Shown in pieces: positions 51,200 to 62,458 of a stretch of 64,000 nt of DNA. The stretch lies in contig JAKSZT010054215.1 in the NCBI GenBank assembly GCA_026826555.1, positions 25,025,368 to 25,089,367 of the forward strand, read 5' to 3'. The stretch comes from Tolypeutes matacus. Taxonomy: Eukaryota; Chordata; Mammalia; Cingulata; Chlamyphoridae. The notes beneath the pieces are model-generated. The model saw only the letters and a list, made by a program, of their open reading frames with translations. It did not search any database and was not told where the DNA came from. How positions within the stretch are numbered: the stretch's first letter is position 1; the number at the start of each line of letters is the position of its first letter. Both the position numbers and the translations under genes were made by a program.

Positions 51200-52595
51200 A
51201 CAGATGATCAGCAATACTATTTATCTCACAGAGGTATTACATAAACTAAATGAATTAATTCTGTATGTATATTATACATTTAATAGTTGCTCGATAAATA
51301 TCAGTTTCTTTCCTGTTCAAGCACTAGCAGAGGATAAAGCATTCACACAAAAACGAGAATGTTCCCCAAATCAAATTCTATTAGTCACAGAGAATAAATT
51401 AATTCTATTTCTTTTATTTATTTATCAACATAAGGTGTGTTTTGTAACAAGTACTCAGATATCTAAGAATCTTTTTATAACACCTAAAAGTCATAATGCT
51501 AATTTTTCTTCTTAATAAACAGCACTTCATTATTGACTCATTTGATTTGTAGTTTACTATGAGATTTTTCTTGCTCCCAGTAACCCTCTCTCCCATTCTT
51601 TGCCAACATGGCCTATACATCCACCCAATGTCATCAAAAAGCATTTACCAGATTGCTGAAGATGGGTGCTAGGCAAATAGGGGTTCATTAAACTATTATT
51701 CTACTTTGCATTTGTTTGAAATTTTCCATAACAGTTAAACAAAAACACTTATCTGGTTATGATTGTGTTCCATTTTACTACACTATCTTGAGTATTTTGC
51801 TATTCAATTTTGCTTTTGATGATAGGTTGATAATAATTTGTCAATATCAAACTAAGATCTAATCCTTCTCAGGAATCCATCATTAGTTTCATCTACAAAC
51901 ATACCCAACATAATATGAATTCAATTTTCCAAAAATGCAAGTTACAGGTCAAACCATTGATAATATTAATTATCCAAGTCAGAAGTTGCACTATCTAATT
52001 ATAAAATACATTAAACACATTCAAAATTTTACTTTAATTTAAACATCTCTGCAATTATTTGCTCATCCATTTTATTCCAAATGAAAGCAACGTATACAGC
52101 ACTTTAAAAATACACAGACCAATTGAAAATAAGAAATTAGGAACTAAGACAGGTAAGAGAAATTTAAGAATTATGTGAACTAGTCATTAATCCAACTTTT
52201 TAAAAAAGAAACTGTGGAAACAACTTGAGGAATGAAACTAAATGGAGAAAAACCTATTCTGGATAATCATCACCATATTTACAAAAGAGTTCACCACACA
52301 CCAGAAATTACCCTAATATTCTTTAATATTCCAAACCAGAATTACAGTCAATGTCTACATTAAAAAAAAATAAGACATTCAACTTATCAGGAATAAACAA
52401 TCCAGAAATTAACAGACTCTCAGTCCTTAACAAAATGGAAAGTTATAATAAATAAATAATCAGTGCCTAAGGCAGGATATGAAGTCACCAAGAGTAAGTC
52501 CAGATGTAATAATATCACTAAGAATACGTTTTTATGCCTAAGCTTCCAATTCTAAATCCACTGTCACAGATATCTAGATAAACATTTTTTTAAAT
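51200..52595 (-). other. LAS2 intron 3, mostly unrecognised
   Basis: AT-rich. 51,640-51,760 resembles an old L1 3' end (GGGGTTCATTAAACTATTAT, GAAATTTTCCATAACAGTT). Small frames here are not supported as genes. Confidence 0.45.
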
Positions 52596-52599
52596 TATT

Positions 52600-53070
52600 C
52601 TGAGACTCAATGTTCATAGCAGCATTATTCACAATAGTCAAAATGTGGAAATAACCCAACTGCCGAATGACAGACGAATGGATAAACAAAGTATAATATA
52701 TACATACGATGAAATATTTGGCCAAAAAAGGAATGAAGTTCTGATACATGCTACTATATGGATGAACCTTGAAGACATCAGGTTGAGTAAAATAAGTCAA
52801 TCACAAAAGGACAAATATTCCACTTATATGAAATATCTAGATTAAGCAAATTCATAGAGACAGAAAGTAGATTATAGGTTACCAGTGGCTGGGGATAAGG
52901 GGTATGGAGAGTTACTGTGGGTAAAGAGTTCTGGTTAATGAAAAAGTTTTAGTAATTAATGTCATTGAAGAGTATGCTTAAAAATGGTTAAAATGGCAGG
53001 TTCTATGATATATATATATGTGTGTGTATATATATGTTGTGTGTGTGTATATATCCACAATAAAAATTAT
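52600..53070 (+). repeat. old L1M 3' end
   Basis: CATAGCAGCATTATTCACAA, GAATGGATAAACAAAGTATA, then ATTATAGGTTACCAGTGGCT and TTAAAAATGGTTAAAATGGC, ending with a TA/TG repeat at 53,010-53,055. Confidence 0.8.
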
Positions 53071-53597
53071 TCTGAGAAACTGGCATAGAAAGGTTAAACA
53101 AATAAATGAAAAACAATTTTAGGAACAACAAAAATGTATACAACAGAGCATACAAGAAAATCACCATCATTTAGGGAGAAAAAAATAACTAAAAGACAAA
53201 GTGAAGTATAAATGAAAAGGGTAACTCCAATATATGGAGAGGATCGGAGCAGCTTACAGTAAAAAGTAACAAGAATTTCACAGTACTCCTCCATCGGCAA
53301 AATAGTTTTTTTAATCTAATTCCTCATATTAAGATATATATCAATACTTTTTATAGTGAATAGAAAAGAACATATAACCCAGAAGTTATACAACAAACCT
53401 GGCTTATGAAACATTACATCATCTTATAGTAACAAATGAAAAATGCAATTTAAAACAAGCAACACTGAAAGCTATTCCTATTTTATTATCATCTGTTTAT
53501 ATCATTGTTATTTTAAAATAAATCATAGGGTCATATGACTTTTTTTTTTTTTTTTCATTTGGAAAACTAAGCAATTTTTCCATTGTTGCTTACTTAC
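53071..53597 (-). other. LAS2 intron 3, exon-proximal part
   Basis: AT-rich intron with a T run at 53,540-53,556; no feature recognised. Confidence 0.45.
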
Positions 53598-53748
53598 AAA
53601 GTAACAGGAATATTTTCCCATGATCTTTCTGCTTCAAGTTTATCTAATGAGCAAGGACTGTCATCATTTTTCATAGACCTCGGTAATTCTTCAGTAGAAT
53701 GCTCTATATTTCTCTTAGCCTTCAGGATAAGCAATTCAATTTTGTCAT
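53598..53748 (-). CDS. LAS2: LAS2 coding exon 3
   Basis: Acceptor TTTTTAAATTAG, AT completing an aspartate codon, then [40 protein letters not shown] and RSWENIPVT, with TT before the donor GTAAGT. The 151 bases join exon 2 in frame. [13 protein letters not shown] is a conserved LAS2 helix. Confidence 0.95.
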
Positions 53749-54066
53749 CTAATTTAAAAAGATCATATTAATTCTTTAGGAACAATATTAATGTAAAGCA
53801 GAGCAAAATATCACAAATACAGTGAGAATTCAGGTAATTCAGAATGCACATATATCTATTACAGCAAGTTACATCAAAATGTGACTTCAAACAAAGAAAA
53901 AGGGGGAGAAAGAACATTTTCTTTACAAAATGCTAAATAAATGGAGACAATAAGAGTTCTTAAAATATATATCAACTTATCATTACATCAAGAGTAAAAC
54001 ATGAAAGCTCTTAAATGTTATGACAAAATTAGATATGGCTCTTTAAAAAAAAAAAAAAAGTATTAC

Positions 54067-54861
54067 CACTGAATGGCTTTTTGGGTTGTCCTGGGAGAAG
54101 TGGATTCTCATATTGACATTGGCTACGTTCAAAATCACATTTGTATTCATTAACTAATCTTTTATCATCACTCAAGGAATTTGAAAAGTTGGCAGGATCG
54201 AAAGAATATTCAAAACAATCTAATTTATTTGTAAGCCGAGAAGTTCTTTGTGCCTGATAACTATGCTTGGGGGAGCAATGATCTTCTTTAAATATTTTAC
54301 AAATCCTTTGCCTATTTGTATCAGGTAGCAAGTCTTGATTGTGGAGCCAAGCTGGGTATCTGAAATCAGGTATACTAGTTATCCCTGAAACATTAAGGTC
54401 AGATTTCTGGCTAGTAAGCCATCTTGGATAATTCTTTTCAAGATTGTGTTCTGGACTGTCTTTGAAAGAAGACTTCTTGGAAAAAGGTATGGCTGATTCA
54501 GAAACACATTTACTAGTCCTATTCATAATTTTTGGTTTTTTAAGTCTGCCATGTTGTTTTCCATTTATGTTTGTACATACAACAGGAATAACTAAATTAT
54601 CTTTGTCCATGGGTATGGAGGGTTCTTGATAATCCAGGTTCTTTTCAATGTCTGATGAACCTAGTCTTCCAATACAACTCTTGTTTTTCCTTTTAGTTTG
54701 GTGACCCAGACCAACAAAAGTGAAAGAAGGTAATGATCCATCTGCTGGAAGTTTTAATAGATCATCAGTTGTCAGGCTAATGGAGTCTATGTCATTAATA
54801 GTCTGTCTTTTATAGGATGACAAGGAATGTGAGCCTCTTTTGTGATCAAGATTTTCAAAAG
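54067..54861 (-). CDS. LAS2: LAS2 coding exon 2 (large exon)
   Basis: Acceptor TTTGTTTTTCAG, then the joined alanine codon and FENLDHKRGSHSLSSYKR. The exon continues NDIDSISLTTDDLLKLPADG, then RWLTSQKSDLNVSGITSIPD and YPAWLHNQDLLPDTNRQRI, to PGQPKKPF and a donor GTAATA. It is a 795-base, serine- and lysine-rich exon and makes half the protein. The whole frame is open. I recognise no catalytic domain, in keeping with LAS2 being a protein of poorly known function linked by name to lung adenoma susceptibility. Confidence 0.95.
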
Positions 54862-55587
54862 CTGAAAAACAAAGCACAGTTGTATTTATCTTCCTATATC
54901 ACATATAAACACTCCATAATAATATTCTACAGTAAATGAAAATAAAGAATTTAAGAATCTTTTTCTTTTCCACTTCACCCTTATGCTCACCAAATCTTTG
55001 AGAAAAAGTAAAAAGGTTAAAAAATAGGGCATGCTTTCTTTCTCATGTTTCTTCAGTTTTACTTAATTTCTATCCTTTCCTCTCCAACCTCGTAAATTTT
55101 CCCATTTCTTCAACTTTTTCATCTAAACACATCTGATAAACAAACACATTGTAAACACATTGCAATCACATTAATATTGGTTACTCAATACTGACTGCTG
55201 CATAGAAAAAAAATTAACTATTAAACTAGTTGGAAAAATAACTTGCTTTCTTGCCAACTAACCCCATGATGGCATTAACACAGAGGACAACTGTTCTAAT
55301 TCTCTTCTGGAATATATTGTCTACATCCCTCTAAGAGTTCAATGAAGACATTTTCCATTCTATCCCTAATAGGTAAAATTTATCAGTTTCCCCTCCAAAG
55401 TCAAAAAAGGATCTTATCTGAAAATTCCTAGGAACTAGAGAATTACAAAATTATTTTACAAAAATATCCAGATCTCAATAGTGTTAAGTCATTTTTACCC
55501 AAAGGAACAAAAAGTCAAACTTTCCAAGGCTTCAGCACCTCTCTCAAAGGTTTAAATTGTTGAAAACAAAGAATAATAAAAGCATAC
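54862..55587 (-). other. LAS2 intron 1 of the coding part
   Basis: About 0.7 kb, AT-rich, no repeat recognised. Confidence 0.6.
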
Positions 55588-55913
55588 CGTTGTTTGGTGT
55601 ATAAATATAATTGGAGAATTTTGATATATTAGAACTCTCATCAACATTAATTTTTCCAGGGCTTGCACCAGGATACATTCGGCTTAAATCAAAATCATCA
55701 ATATAGGCCTGTAGAGCCTGAGAAGCAGATCTGTATAGTTTATCCTTATACTGAAAAGAGCCATCAGAGTTTGTGGAATTACTACCCTTCAGGCTGCAGC
55801 TTGCTAGAAGAGAAGATACTGAAGATTCCCGAGAACAAACTCTGTACTTTGTACTTGATTTTGCCATGGTTTCCTCAAAATGGGTTATTTCTAGTCATTT
55901 CTCTTAAAAATAA
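55588..55913 (-). CDS. LAS2: LAS2 first coding exon with short 5' UTR
   Basis: Acceptor TTGTTTTTCTATTACAG, 46 bases of 5' UTR, then a good initiation context GAAACCATGG with the ATG at 55,867-55,865. It reads [60 protein letters not shown] and [20 protein letters not shown] to TPNN, then G before the donor [22 protein letters not shown] is the signature N-terminal motif of LAS2. Coding bases 280+795+151+103+132+71+73 sum to 1605, giving 534 residues and a stop. No frame break was found, so the gene looks functional. It spans about 33 kb on the minus strand. Confidence 0.95.
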
Positions 55914-57345
55914 CTGTAATAGAAAAACAAAATATTAAGGTTCCAATTAAAAGGAATAATGCAGAGAAATATGTAAACTTTTTATAATTTCCTTTCATGA
56001 ATAAAATTTATGATCTATAAACATTCCTTTTTAGGCACTGTACATTGTAGATTTTATATTATTTTAATTATTGTGAATTACTTCATCAATGATTTAACTA
56101 ATTACTGAGCACCTACTATGTGCCCAGAAGTATGTATACAAAAATTATCTGATAACATATATGGAAAGTACCAAGGAAAGAATACTCACTATTTTTAAGT
56201 CTGAAAAACTACAGGTGAAGTCTTTTTTCTTAGGGTAATATATTCTATGACATCACAATACCAAACAATCACCTCTAAAGAATATTTTTCAGTTCTTAAG
56301 CCTCCCACCATGCACCACACATAGTGTAGTTGGTGCTCAGTAAAATTTTTAAATAATCAAATGAAGTTATTGGAAACAGAAAAGAAAAATGGAGAATATC
56401 CACTTTCAATGTTAAATGCTAATATGTAAAACAGCCAAAACATCCCCCCCAAAAAGATTAAAAAAGAACAAAATAATTTACATTTATCTGTGAAGACTGT
56501 TTTTATAGAATGAGCTAGTAATATGTACTTTTCCTAAAATAACATTGTTAATAATTTCCTGACCTTTATTTTTATATTACCTTCACTATTTTCAATTCTT
56601 ATGTTAAACAGGCTCAGCCCACTTCTCTTTTAAAGCTTAAATAATTTGGAAACTGCCTTAATGTAGTCATCTTACTACTTTTCCAATATCAAAATAGAAA
56701 TCCTCTTTACCCTAACAGAGCAATAAATAGCATCTGTATTTGAAAATCTAAGGAATAACAGAATGAAGTTACTTTTTCAGTATATGGCATTCATTTAAAA
56801 CTAAATCAATGGGTTTTCTTTACTAAAAATGAATTAATGTCTAATACTTAAGATGCTATGATATAAAGTTAATGTTTAATTTTTGCTATAATTTTGGAAA
56901 TACTTATATTACAACAACATAATGTAATCTTAATAGCTGTCAAATATTACTTTAAAATATTAAAAGTTCTCCAATTAAAGAGGAGGAGACAAAAGTAAAA
57001 TGTCATTGTGCCTCAGCCTTAGTGCAAGCAACTCTTTTTCCAAGATCTCTGATAGTCGTGGTAGAAGCAGCAGAACATGAGATGATTAGCCTTTTTGAGT
57101 TCCTTAAATGCTGTGATATTGGTATAATTCTAAAGAATGGCTAAACTAAATCAGCTTTGCCCTTTCTTTACCCCTATTACTCAAACATTCCTTGGATAAC
57201 AATATAGGTTACCGATTTTATTTTACAGAATCTTCAAAAGCAAAAACAAAACCCTAAGGGGAAAGCTGTTATAGTTCTCATTAAGTAGGTAAGTAACATC
57301 TACTAGTTATTCTAATTCACAAGAATGGCAAAAAGAAAACCCGTA
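55914..57345 (-). other. LAS2 5' intron, no repeat named except a MIR scrap
   Basis: 56,090-56,160 has an antisense MIR-like piece (GAGCACCTACTATGTGCCCA). Otherwise AT-rich with no gene signal. Confidence 0.5.
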
Positions 57346-57560
57346 ATTTAACTTTTATTATGAAAATTTTTCAAACACACACAAAAGTAGAAAGAATATT
57401 CCCAAGCATCCATCATCCTGTACAATTTCTTAAATTATCTATACCCCACCCAATTTTTCCCTCTTCAGCCACGGGGTTATTTTGAAGCAAACCCCATTTA
57501 TCTTATCATTTCTTCTGCAAATACTTCAATTCGTTTCTCAAAAAAGAAAATCCATCATTC
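57346..57560 (+). repeat. ancient interspersed repeat, unnamed
   Basis: TTTATTATGAAAATTTTTCA, AAGTAGAAAGAATATTCCCA and TATTTTGAAGCAAACCCC match a widespread mammalian repeat pattern I recall but cannot name securely. Confidence 0.5.
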
Positions 57561-57959
57561 CGAAGAAAACGTTATTCTTACGGCAAGATATTTCAATTAC
57601 CTTTGATTCAAAAAGCAGAATGTTCAGGGTTAAATAACTAGTGGGAATATTTCAGAGGAAATTAAAATATTTAATTTTAATTAGGTGGATATTTAACCAA
57701 ATAATAGCTCTGTAATTTACAAGTTATGAAACCGAACGTTTATTTTACAGCAGAAAGACAGTAATGAACCTGGTAAGCGAAGATTTCTGGAGTCCCTGCA
57801 CAGCACATCTTTCCCCCAACCCGAGCGCATTTGGTCCAAAATTTTCCGCCTTTATTAGGAAACACCCTCCCCTTCGGTGTTCCACCACCCCCGTCAGACA
57901 CAGACAGACTTCATGTAACTTCTTTTCTTTTAAAAACCATTTATTAAGCAGCAACAGTG

Positions 57960-58800
57960 AGCGCTACAGTTGACTGAGGGGGCGGGGGGGGGAGGGTTCA
58001 CCGAAACCACCGCCCCTAAACCGCAAGCCCCATCCCTCCCCCACTGGCTTCGATCCGCCCCCAAATTCCCAGAGGCCCAGACAGGTCCCTCGCGTCCCGT
58101 TCACGGCAGCCTCCACCGTGTGGGGAGCCCTGCCCTAGAGTTTTATTATTTCCACAGGGAGTCTCATCTCTTTCCGGCTCTCAGAAAAGTCTTCCTCTTC
58201 CCTCCTCGCCGCCCTTACTTTAGCCCTTTTCTTCGGGCTGTCAGAGGATGGGGCGCCCCTCGCAAATAAAACCCCCCTTTCCGCCCTAACTCACCGACTA
58301 AGGCCCAACAAGAGATTAAAACGCACACTTCCACAACTCTCCGCCGAAAGCCCAGTTCTGTCACCGAACCGGAGACGCGACAAAGCATCCCGGTCCAGGA
58401 CACAGCTCCGCCTTGGCTTCCCCGAAGCTTTCTCCGCCGTCACAGCCGAGAGCTCCGCCCGCGCGCGCTTTCAAACCGACCTAACATGGCGCTGGCTTGC
58501 GGTGCGCATGCGAGGCCCTTCGGGGGCGGAGGGAGGGGAAGGAGACGACTGGGAAGAAGGGAACGCTGTGGGAAGTTGGGATGCACCCCCTTCTGAGAGT
58601 TATAGTTTCTCCCTCCCTATCCCTCTGGGGTTGGGGGCTTCTGGACTGAGGCCAGTTCGCTGACCCCCAAGTCCTCTCCGCCTCCGTCACCCCTATTCTT
58701 TGCCAGTCTGCGCAGGCGACAGGCCAGGCTGAGCTTCCTTGAGCCGGCTCCCGGGGCTCCCGGGGCTGTGTAAGGAGCGGGAGGGGTAGGGGACTTGGGG
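57960..58800. promoter_or_regulatory. CpG-rich bidirectional promoter of LAS2 and STARD6
   Basis: The only clearly CpG-rich stretch apart from the DCAF12 5' UTR copy. It holds GC boxes (GGGGCGG near 57,980 and CCGCCC near 58,010) and the CpG-dense GCGCGCGC at 58,459-58,470, next to the LAS2 noncoding exon. Frames read through it in several directions, as GC-rich DNA does. Two genes diverge from it, so it is inferred to be a shared promoter. Confidence 0.75.
58295..58480 (-). other. LAS2: LAS2 noncoding first exon (inferred)
   Basis: The minus strand carries a textbook donor GTCGGTGAGTTAGG whose exon edge is at 58,295, inside the CpG island, paired with the acceptor at 55,916-55,914. The transcription start is not visible; about 58,480 is a guess. 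Confidence 0.6.
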
Positions 58801-58802
58801 CG

Positions 58803-59399
58803 TTGGCAGCTGCTGTTCCTGTTGGCCAGAGCGGTTCCACAGCCCCAGTTCTTCCTAATGAACTCGGCCTCCCCGCTTTCAGAGCAACCTCCTCCCGGGA
58901 AACGACATCATCTCAGCAGGAGGGGCAGCTCCCCCCTTCCAATTTCCTCTCTCCCTCCCTCGCACAAGTGCCTTCTCCATCCCACTCCTGACCCCAGGGC
59001 CTCCTGGGCTTCCAGCCAGCCTCCCAAATGGCTCAAAGCAAATGAGTGATTGGAGGAGGGAGTTTGGCCGGGAATGGGATTTAACAACCTCCTTGGGGAC
59101 CAGAGAAGAATGGCAGTGACCCAGCACGGATTGGGGACCCAGTCAGGCAGCCTAGAAAGTGGGAGATTATACAAACAGATGTAAAGACCCACTAACAACA
59201 TGTGTGAACCTGTCTACAAGGCTGGGACAGAATGTGAGGTGCGAAGAATCCAGTTTCAACCAAGTGGTGTATCAAAAAAAAAAAGGATGCCATCTCAATA
59301 TTGGTTTATGTTTATTTTCCACTGACCGAATCTGTGAAGATATCCTTGACCTTTACTGCATCTGAATATGATCCAGCTCAACCGAAGTGGTATCACCAG
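58803..59399 (+). other. STARD6: possible STARD6 5' UTR exon
   Basis: A donor-like CACCAGGTAAAATAA occurs with its exon edge at 59,399. Transcription from the CpG island rightwards through this point would give a noncoding exon joined to 61,830. The start of the exon is a guess and the frames across it are not genes. Confidence 0.3.
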
Positions 59400-59400
59400 G

Positions 59401-60445
59401 TAAAATAATTCTAGCCTTGACATTTGCTCTCTCTTCTTTTCACCCTTCTCCAGCCCAATAACCTTCCCTTTTCTCTTAGCAAATGAAAAGTCCAGAAGCC
59501 ATTAAATTCAATGTAGTGGTTCATTTAAACACATAGTGGCAGTAAGTGTGCTAAGTGCTGGTGATATGAAAATGAATATATCACAGTTCCTACAGCCCAG
59601 GAGCTACAGTCTAGTGGTCTGTTCCTATAATTTGTGCAATTTCTAGGTCAATCAATACCAAGTAGGTTGCTAATAGGAAATAAAGAACTAGAACAAGCTA
59701 GAACAAGCCCAGGTAAGGGAACAACCAGGAATGGCTGTATGAGATCTATATAAAATGCTAATGGCAATCAGCTTAAAAAGTCAGATATTAGAAGGGGGAG
59801 TTCGTGGGTATAGGATGCTTGTAAAAAAAAAAAAATCTTTAAATTGGCTTTTTGTCCACATTCCTCCTTAAAGTCTTTTTAACCTTTTTTTTTTTTTAAT
59901 AAGATAATTTCTTAAAGGTTCTTTTCATAAATAGTATCTTCAAAGCTTCTCAGACTACGTTTTTCTTCCGTCTTGGAGCATTATGGCAGATATTACCTGC
60001 TAGGATATAAAGTACAAATAAAGGACACTGAGAAATTATAAAGGACATTATCAAATACCTCAACCCAATTCATGGATCAAAATAATTCTACTTCCACTTT
60101 ATTCCTTCACAGGTTAAGAGAGATGGAGATCTCCGTGAGGATTCAGAGAAGAGTCCCAATAGTTATTAAAATTCTGGACTAGATCTATTAGGAAAGGTAA
60201 AGAAACCAGAAGTTTACTTAAGGAAAAAAAGAGGTTAATGGTTTACTAAGGATTTTCAAATATAGAAGATGGCAGCTAGCTGTTGTGGCTGATTGGAGAA
60301 TTAAACAAGAGAAAATAGATTTATGATCAACCTAAAGAGCTTTAGGTGAGAGCTAAGAAAGAAATGTTCTGATAATTAATAACTTTAAAATGGTTTATTG
60401 AGGTACTTAAGGAGGTAGCTCTTTGGAAAGGTTTATTCTTTGACT
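59401..60445 (+). other. STARD6 5' intron
   Basis: AT-rich sequence. 59,520-59,640 has an ancient-repeat feel (GTGCTAAGTGCTGGTGATAT, GAGCTACAGTCTAGTGGTCT). Nothing coding. Confidence 0.45.
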
Positions 60446-60449
60446 CATT

Positions 60450-60595
60450 ATCTTTTATTTTAATTGAGGTGAAATTCATACATAGATACAATTAACTGTT
60501 TAAAGTGTACAATTCAGTAGCATTTAGTATATTCACAATACTGTACAACTACCAGCTCTCTCCAGTTTCAAACTTTTTCATCACTTCATGAATAG
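60450..60595 (-). repeat. old L1M 3' end fragment
   Basis: TTAATTGAGGTGAAATTCAT and GTGTACAATTCAGTAGCATT, TATATTCACAATACTGTACA are reverse-complement L1 3' UTR. Confidence 0.75.
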
Positions 60596-60629
60596 ATGGG
60601 TTTAAATGTGTCCATTTTAGAAAAGAAAC

Positions 60630-60850
60630 TAATCTTTTTGATCACCTATAATGGGTCCCACACTATTTCAAGCACTTTTACAGAAATTAACTCAATCCTT
60701 ATAACAATCTTAGGAGATAGGAATCATGATCCCCATTTTATAGATTTGGAAATATAATTTCTGAGGTTAAGCAATTTACCCAAAATAATACAGCCAGTGG
60801 TGAGTGACAAAAACAGAATTTGAAACCCTTCTTTCCACTGCCTTCTTTCC
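60630..60850 (-). repeat. MIR SINE
   Basis: CAAGCACTTTTACAGAAATT, CAATCCTTATAACAATCTTA, CCCCATTTTATAGATTTGGA and GGTTAAGCAATTTACCC are antisense MIR. Confidence 0.85.
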
Positions 60851-61059
60851 ACCACACTAGCCAACTTCCCCTAACAGAAAACTGGATGATGGGTCAAAGG
60901 ACCAATGAGACTACTGCTTCCTGAACTCATTCAGAGCAGAACCAGTATCTTACTGTTTTGTCACACCTACTACAGTACCTAACCCCTAGCAAGGGTTAAT
61001 TAAAAGTGTTTATCTTGAATTCATTTGAAATTGATCCTCTCTGAGATGACATTTAAGCA

Positions 61060-61280
61060 AAACACCAATGAAGAAGAGTCAGTCATATGAACATATTGGA
61101 GAAGAATGTTCCAAGCAGAGGGAACAACAAGTATCCTGAGGTAGGAAGTTGCTTGGTAGTATTTGAGTAATAGCCAGGAGGTAGATGTGATTGGAGTTAA
61201 GTGGACCAGAATAAAAGAGATAGGAAGTGTTTGGAGAGGAGGGCAGGGGTCAGATCATATAATGCCATTACCACTCACTT
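61060..61280 (-). repeat. ancient LINE (L2-like) fragment
   Basis: GAATGTTCCAAGCAGAGGGA, AAGTATCCTGAGGTAGGAAG and GGGCAGGGGTCAGATCATAT are the reverse complement of the family at 48,985-49,640. Confidence 0.6.
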
Positions 61281-61419
61281 TAAAAAGAGTAATCTTTAAA
61301 AGCACATGATCAAAAAAAACACAAAAAAACAACAACAACAAAAAAAACACATGATCGATGCATTTTGATACTTTACAAGAGAAGGAAGCATGATTAAGCT
61401 GTTAGAAATAATGATGATT

Positions 61420-61640
61420 TATGAATAACTATTATATGCGAGGTATTGGGATAGGACATTTAAGTGCAGTAGCTCATTTAACCCACACACTAATTCTACA
61501 AGATAGGTATTGTCTCAATTTTACAACTGGAGCAGAATGAGGAACCAGAAATATTATATAACTTGTTTCCCGCAATTAGTAAGTGGCAGAGACGATTTGA
61601 CCCAGGTCTCTGACTCCAAATCCTGTGCCCTTTCCAATAT
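61420..61640 (-). repeat. MIR SINE
   Basis: CTATTATATGCGAGGTATTG, CAGTAGCTCATTTAACCCAC, GCAATTAGTAAGTGGCAGAG and GATTTGACCCAGGTCTCTGA are antisense MIR. Confidence 0.85.
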
Positions 61641-61829
61641 ACCGTATTTTTACATTTAAAAAACTATGAAAGGACAAAGAGATTCATACATGCATGCATT
61701 CAACAAATAATTATTGTTCATTGCTATATGCCAGCCATATAGAAATAGTATTAAAATGGAATAGGGCATTTTAAATTTTCTTTTTGTATAATTACACTCT
61801 TACATTTGTTTTTTTTTTAAACTTTGCAG

Positions 61830-61923
61830 ATAGATGGACTATAAGGCAATTGCTCAAGAAACTACCCAAGAAGTTTTAGGTTACAGTCAAGATACATCAG
61901 ATTGGAAAGTGGTTAAAATTTCA
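61830..61923 (+). CDS. STARD6: STARD6 first coding exon
   Basis: Acceptor CTTTGCAG, 4 bases, then ATG at 61,834 and 30 codons: [20 protein letters not shown] followed by [10 protein letters not shown], donor GTAAGA, phase 0. This is the start of STARD6, a START-domain lipid-transfer protein of the StARD4 subfamily that is chiefly expressed in the testis. The first helix of the START fold lies here. The gene runs rightward; the following exon fits in frame. The remaining exons are beyond the window. Confidence 0.93.
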
Positions 61924-62122
61924 GTAAGAAAATAAGTTAAATATGTTTCAAGAGTTTGTTTTTTAATGAAAAAAAAAAAAAAACAGTTCATTGTAAAGAT
62001 TTTTCTAAAAAAGTATTTTCTTTTACAAATCAAAAAATGTATCTTTGTTTTTTTTTTTTTTCATTTCCATTTTTTCTGTATCTGACAGCTAATTTATTTG
62101 TGGATTTTTATTCCCCTTTGAG

Positions 62123-62172
62123 AAAAAGATAACTGTTTCCAGCAAGAACTCTAAAAAATTCAATGGAAAAAT
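62123..62172 (+). CDS. STARD6: STARD6 second coding exon
   Basis: Acceptor TTCCCCTTTGAG, then KKITVSSKNSKKFNGK and two bases (AT) before the donor GTGAGT. The 50 bases start in phase 0 and end in phase 2, continuing the START-domain N-terminus. The last codon is split with the next exon, which lies beyond 64,000 or was not found up to there. No frame break is visible in either exon. Confidence 0.93.
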
Positions 62173-62458
62173 GTGAGTACAATTTCCTATTTACAATCAT
62201 TAGTTTAAATTCTTATTATTTTTTAAATTCAATGCCACTTCATTTACTGTAACAAATTATTTGATACTGATCAGGAAATAGAAATTATAAAGTAACTAGG
62301 TTGAAATGTGTTATTAATCAAATAGAGCAATTATGTACTTCTATCACTTATTTTCAAACCTGAAGATAATCAGAAAAATAATCCTTCCAATAAATAATTT
62401 ACTAAGTAAGATAGGAAATTTCCATTTGAAGAAATAATTACTGTAAAAGCAGATTGGT

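Noticed and set aside
57764..59201. Many frames in the CpG island on both strands
   Set aside because: GC-rich DNA has few stops. The translations are proline/arginine/serine-rich, overlap each other and show no family likeness.
59159..59365. 68-codon frame before the putative STARD6 intron
   Set aside because: No match to STARD6, which starts at 61,834. Probably 5' UTR or intron.
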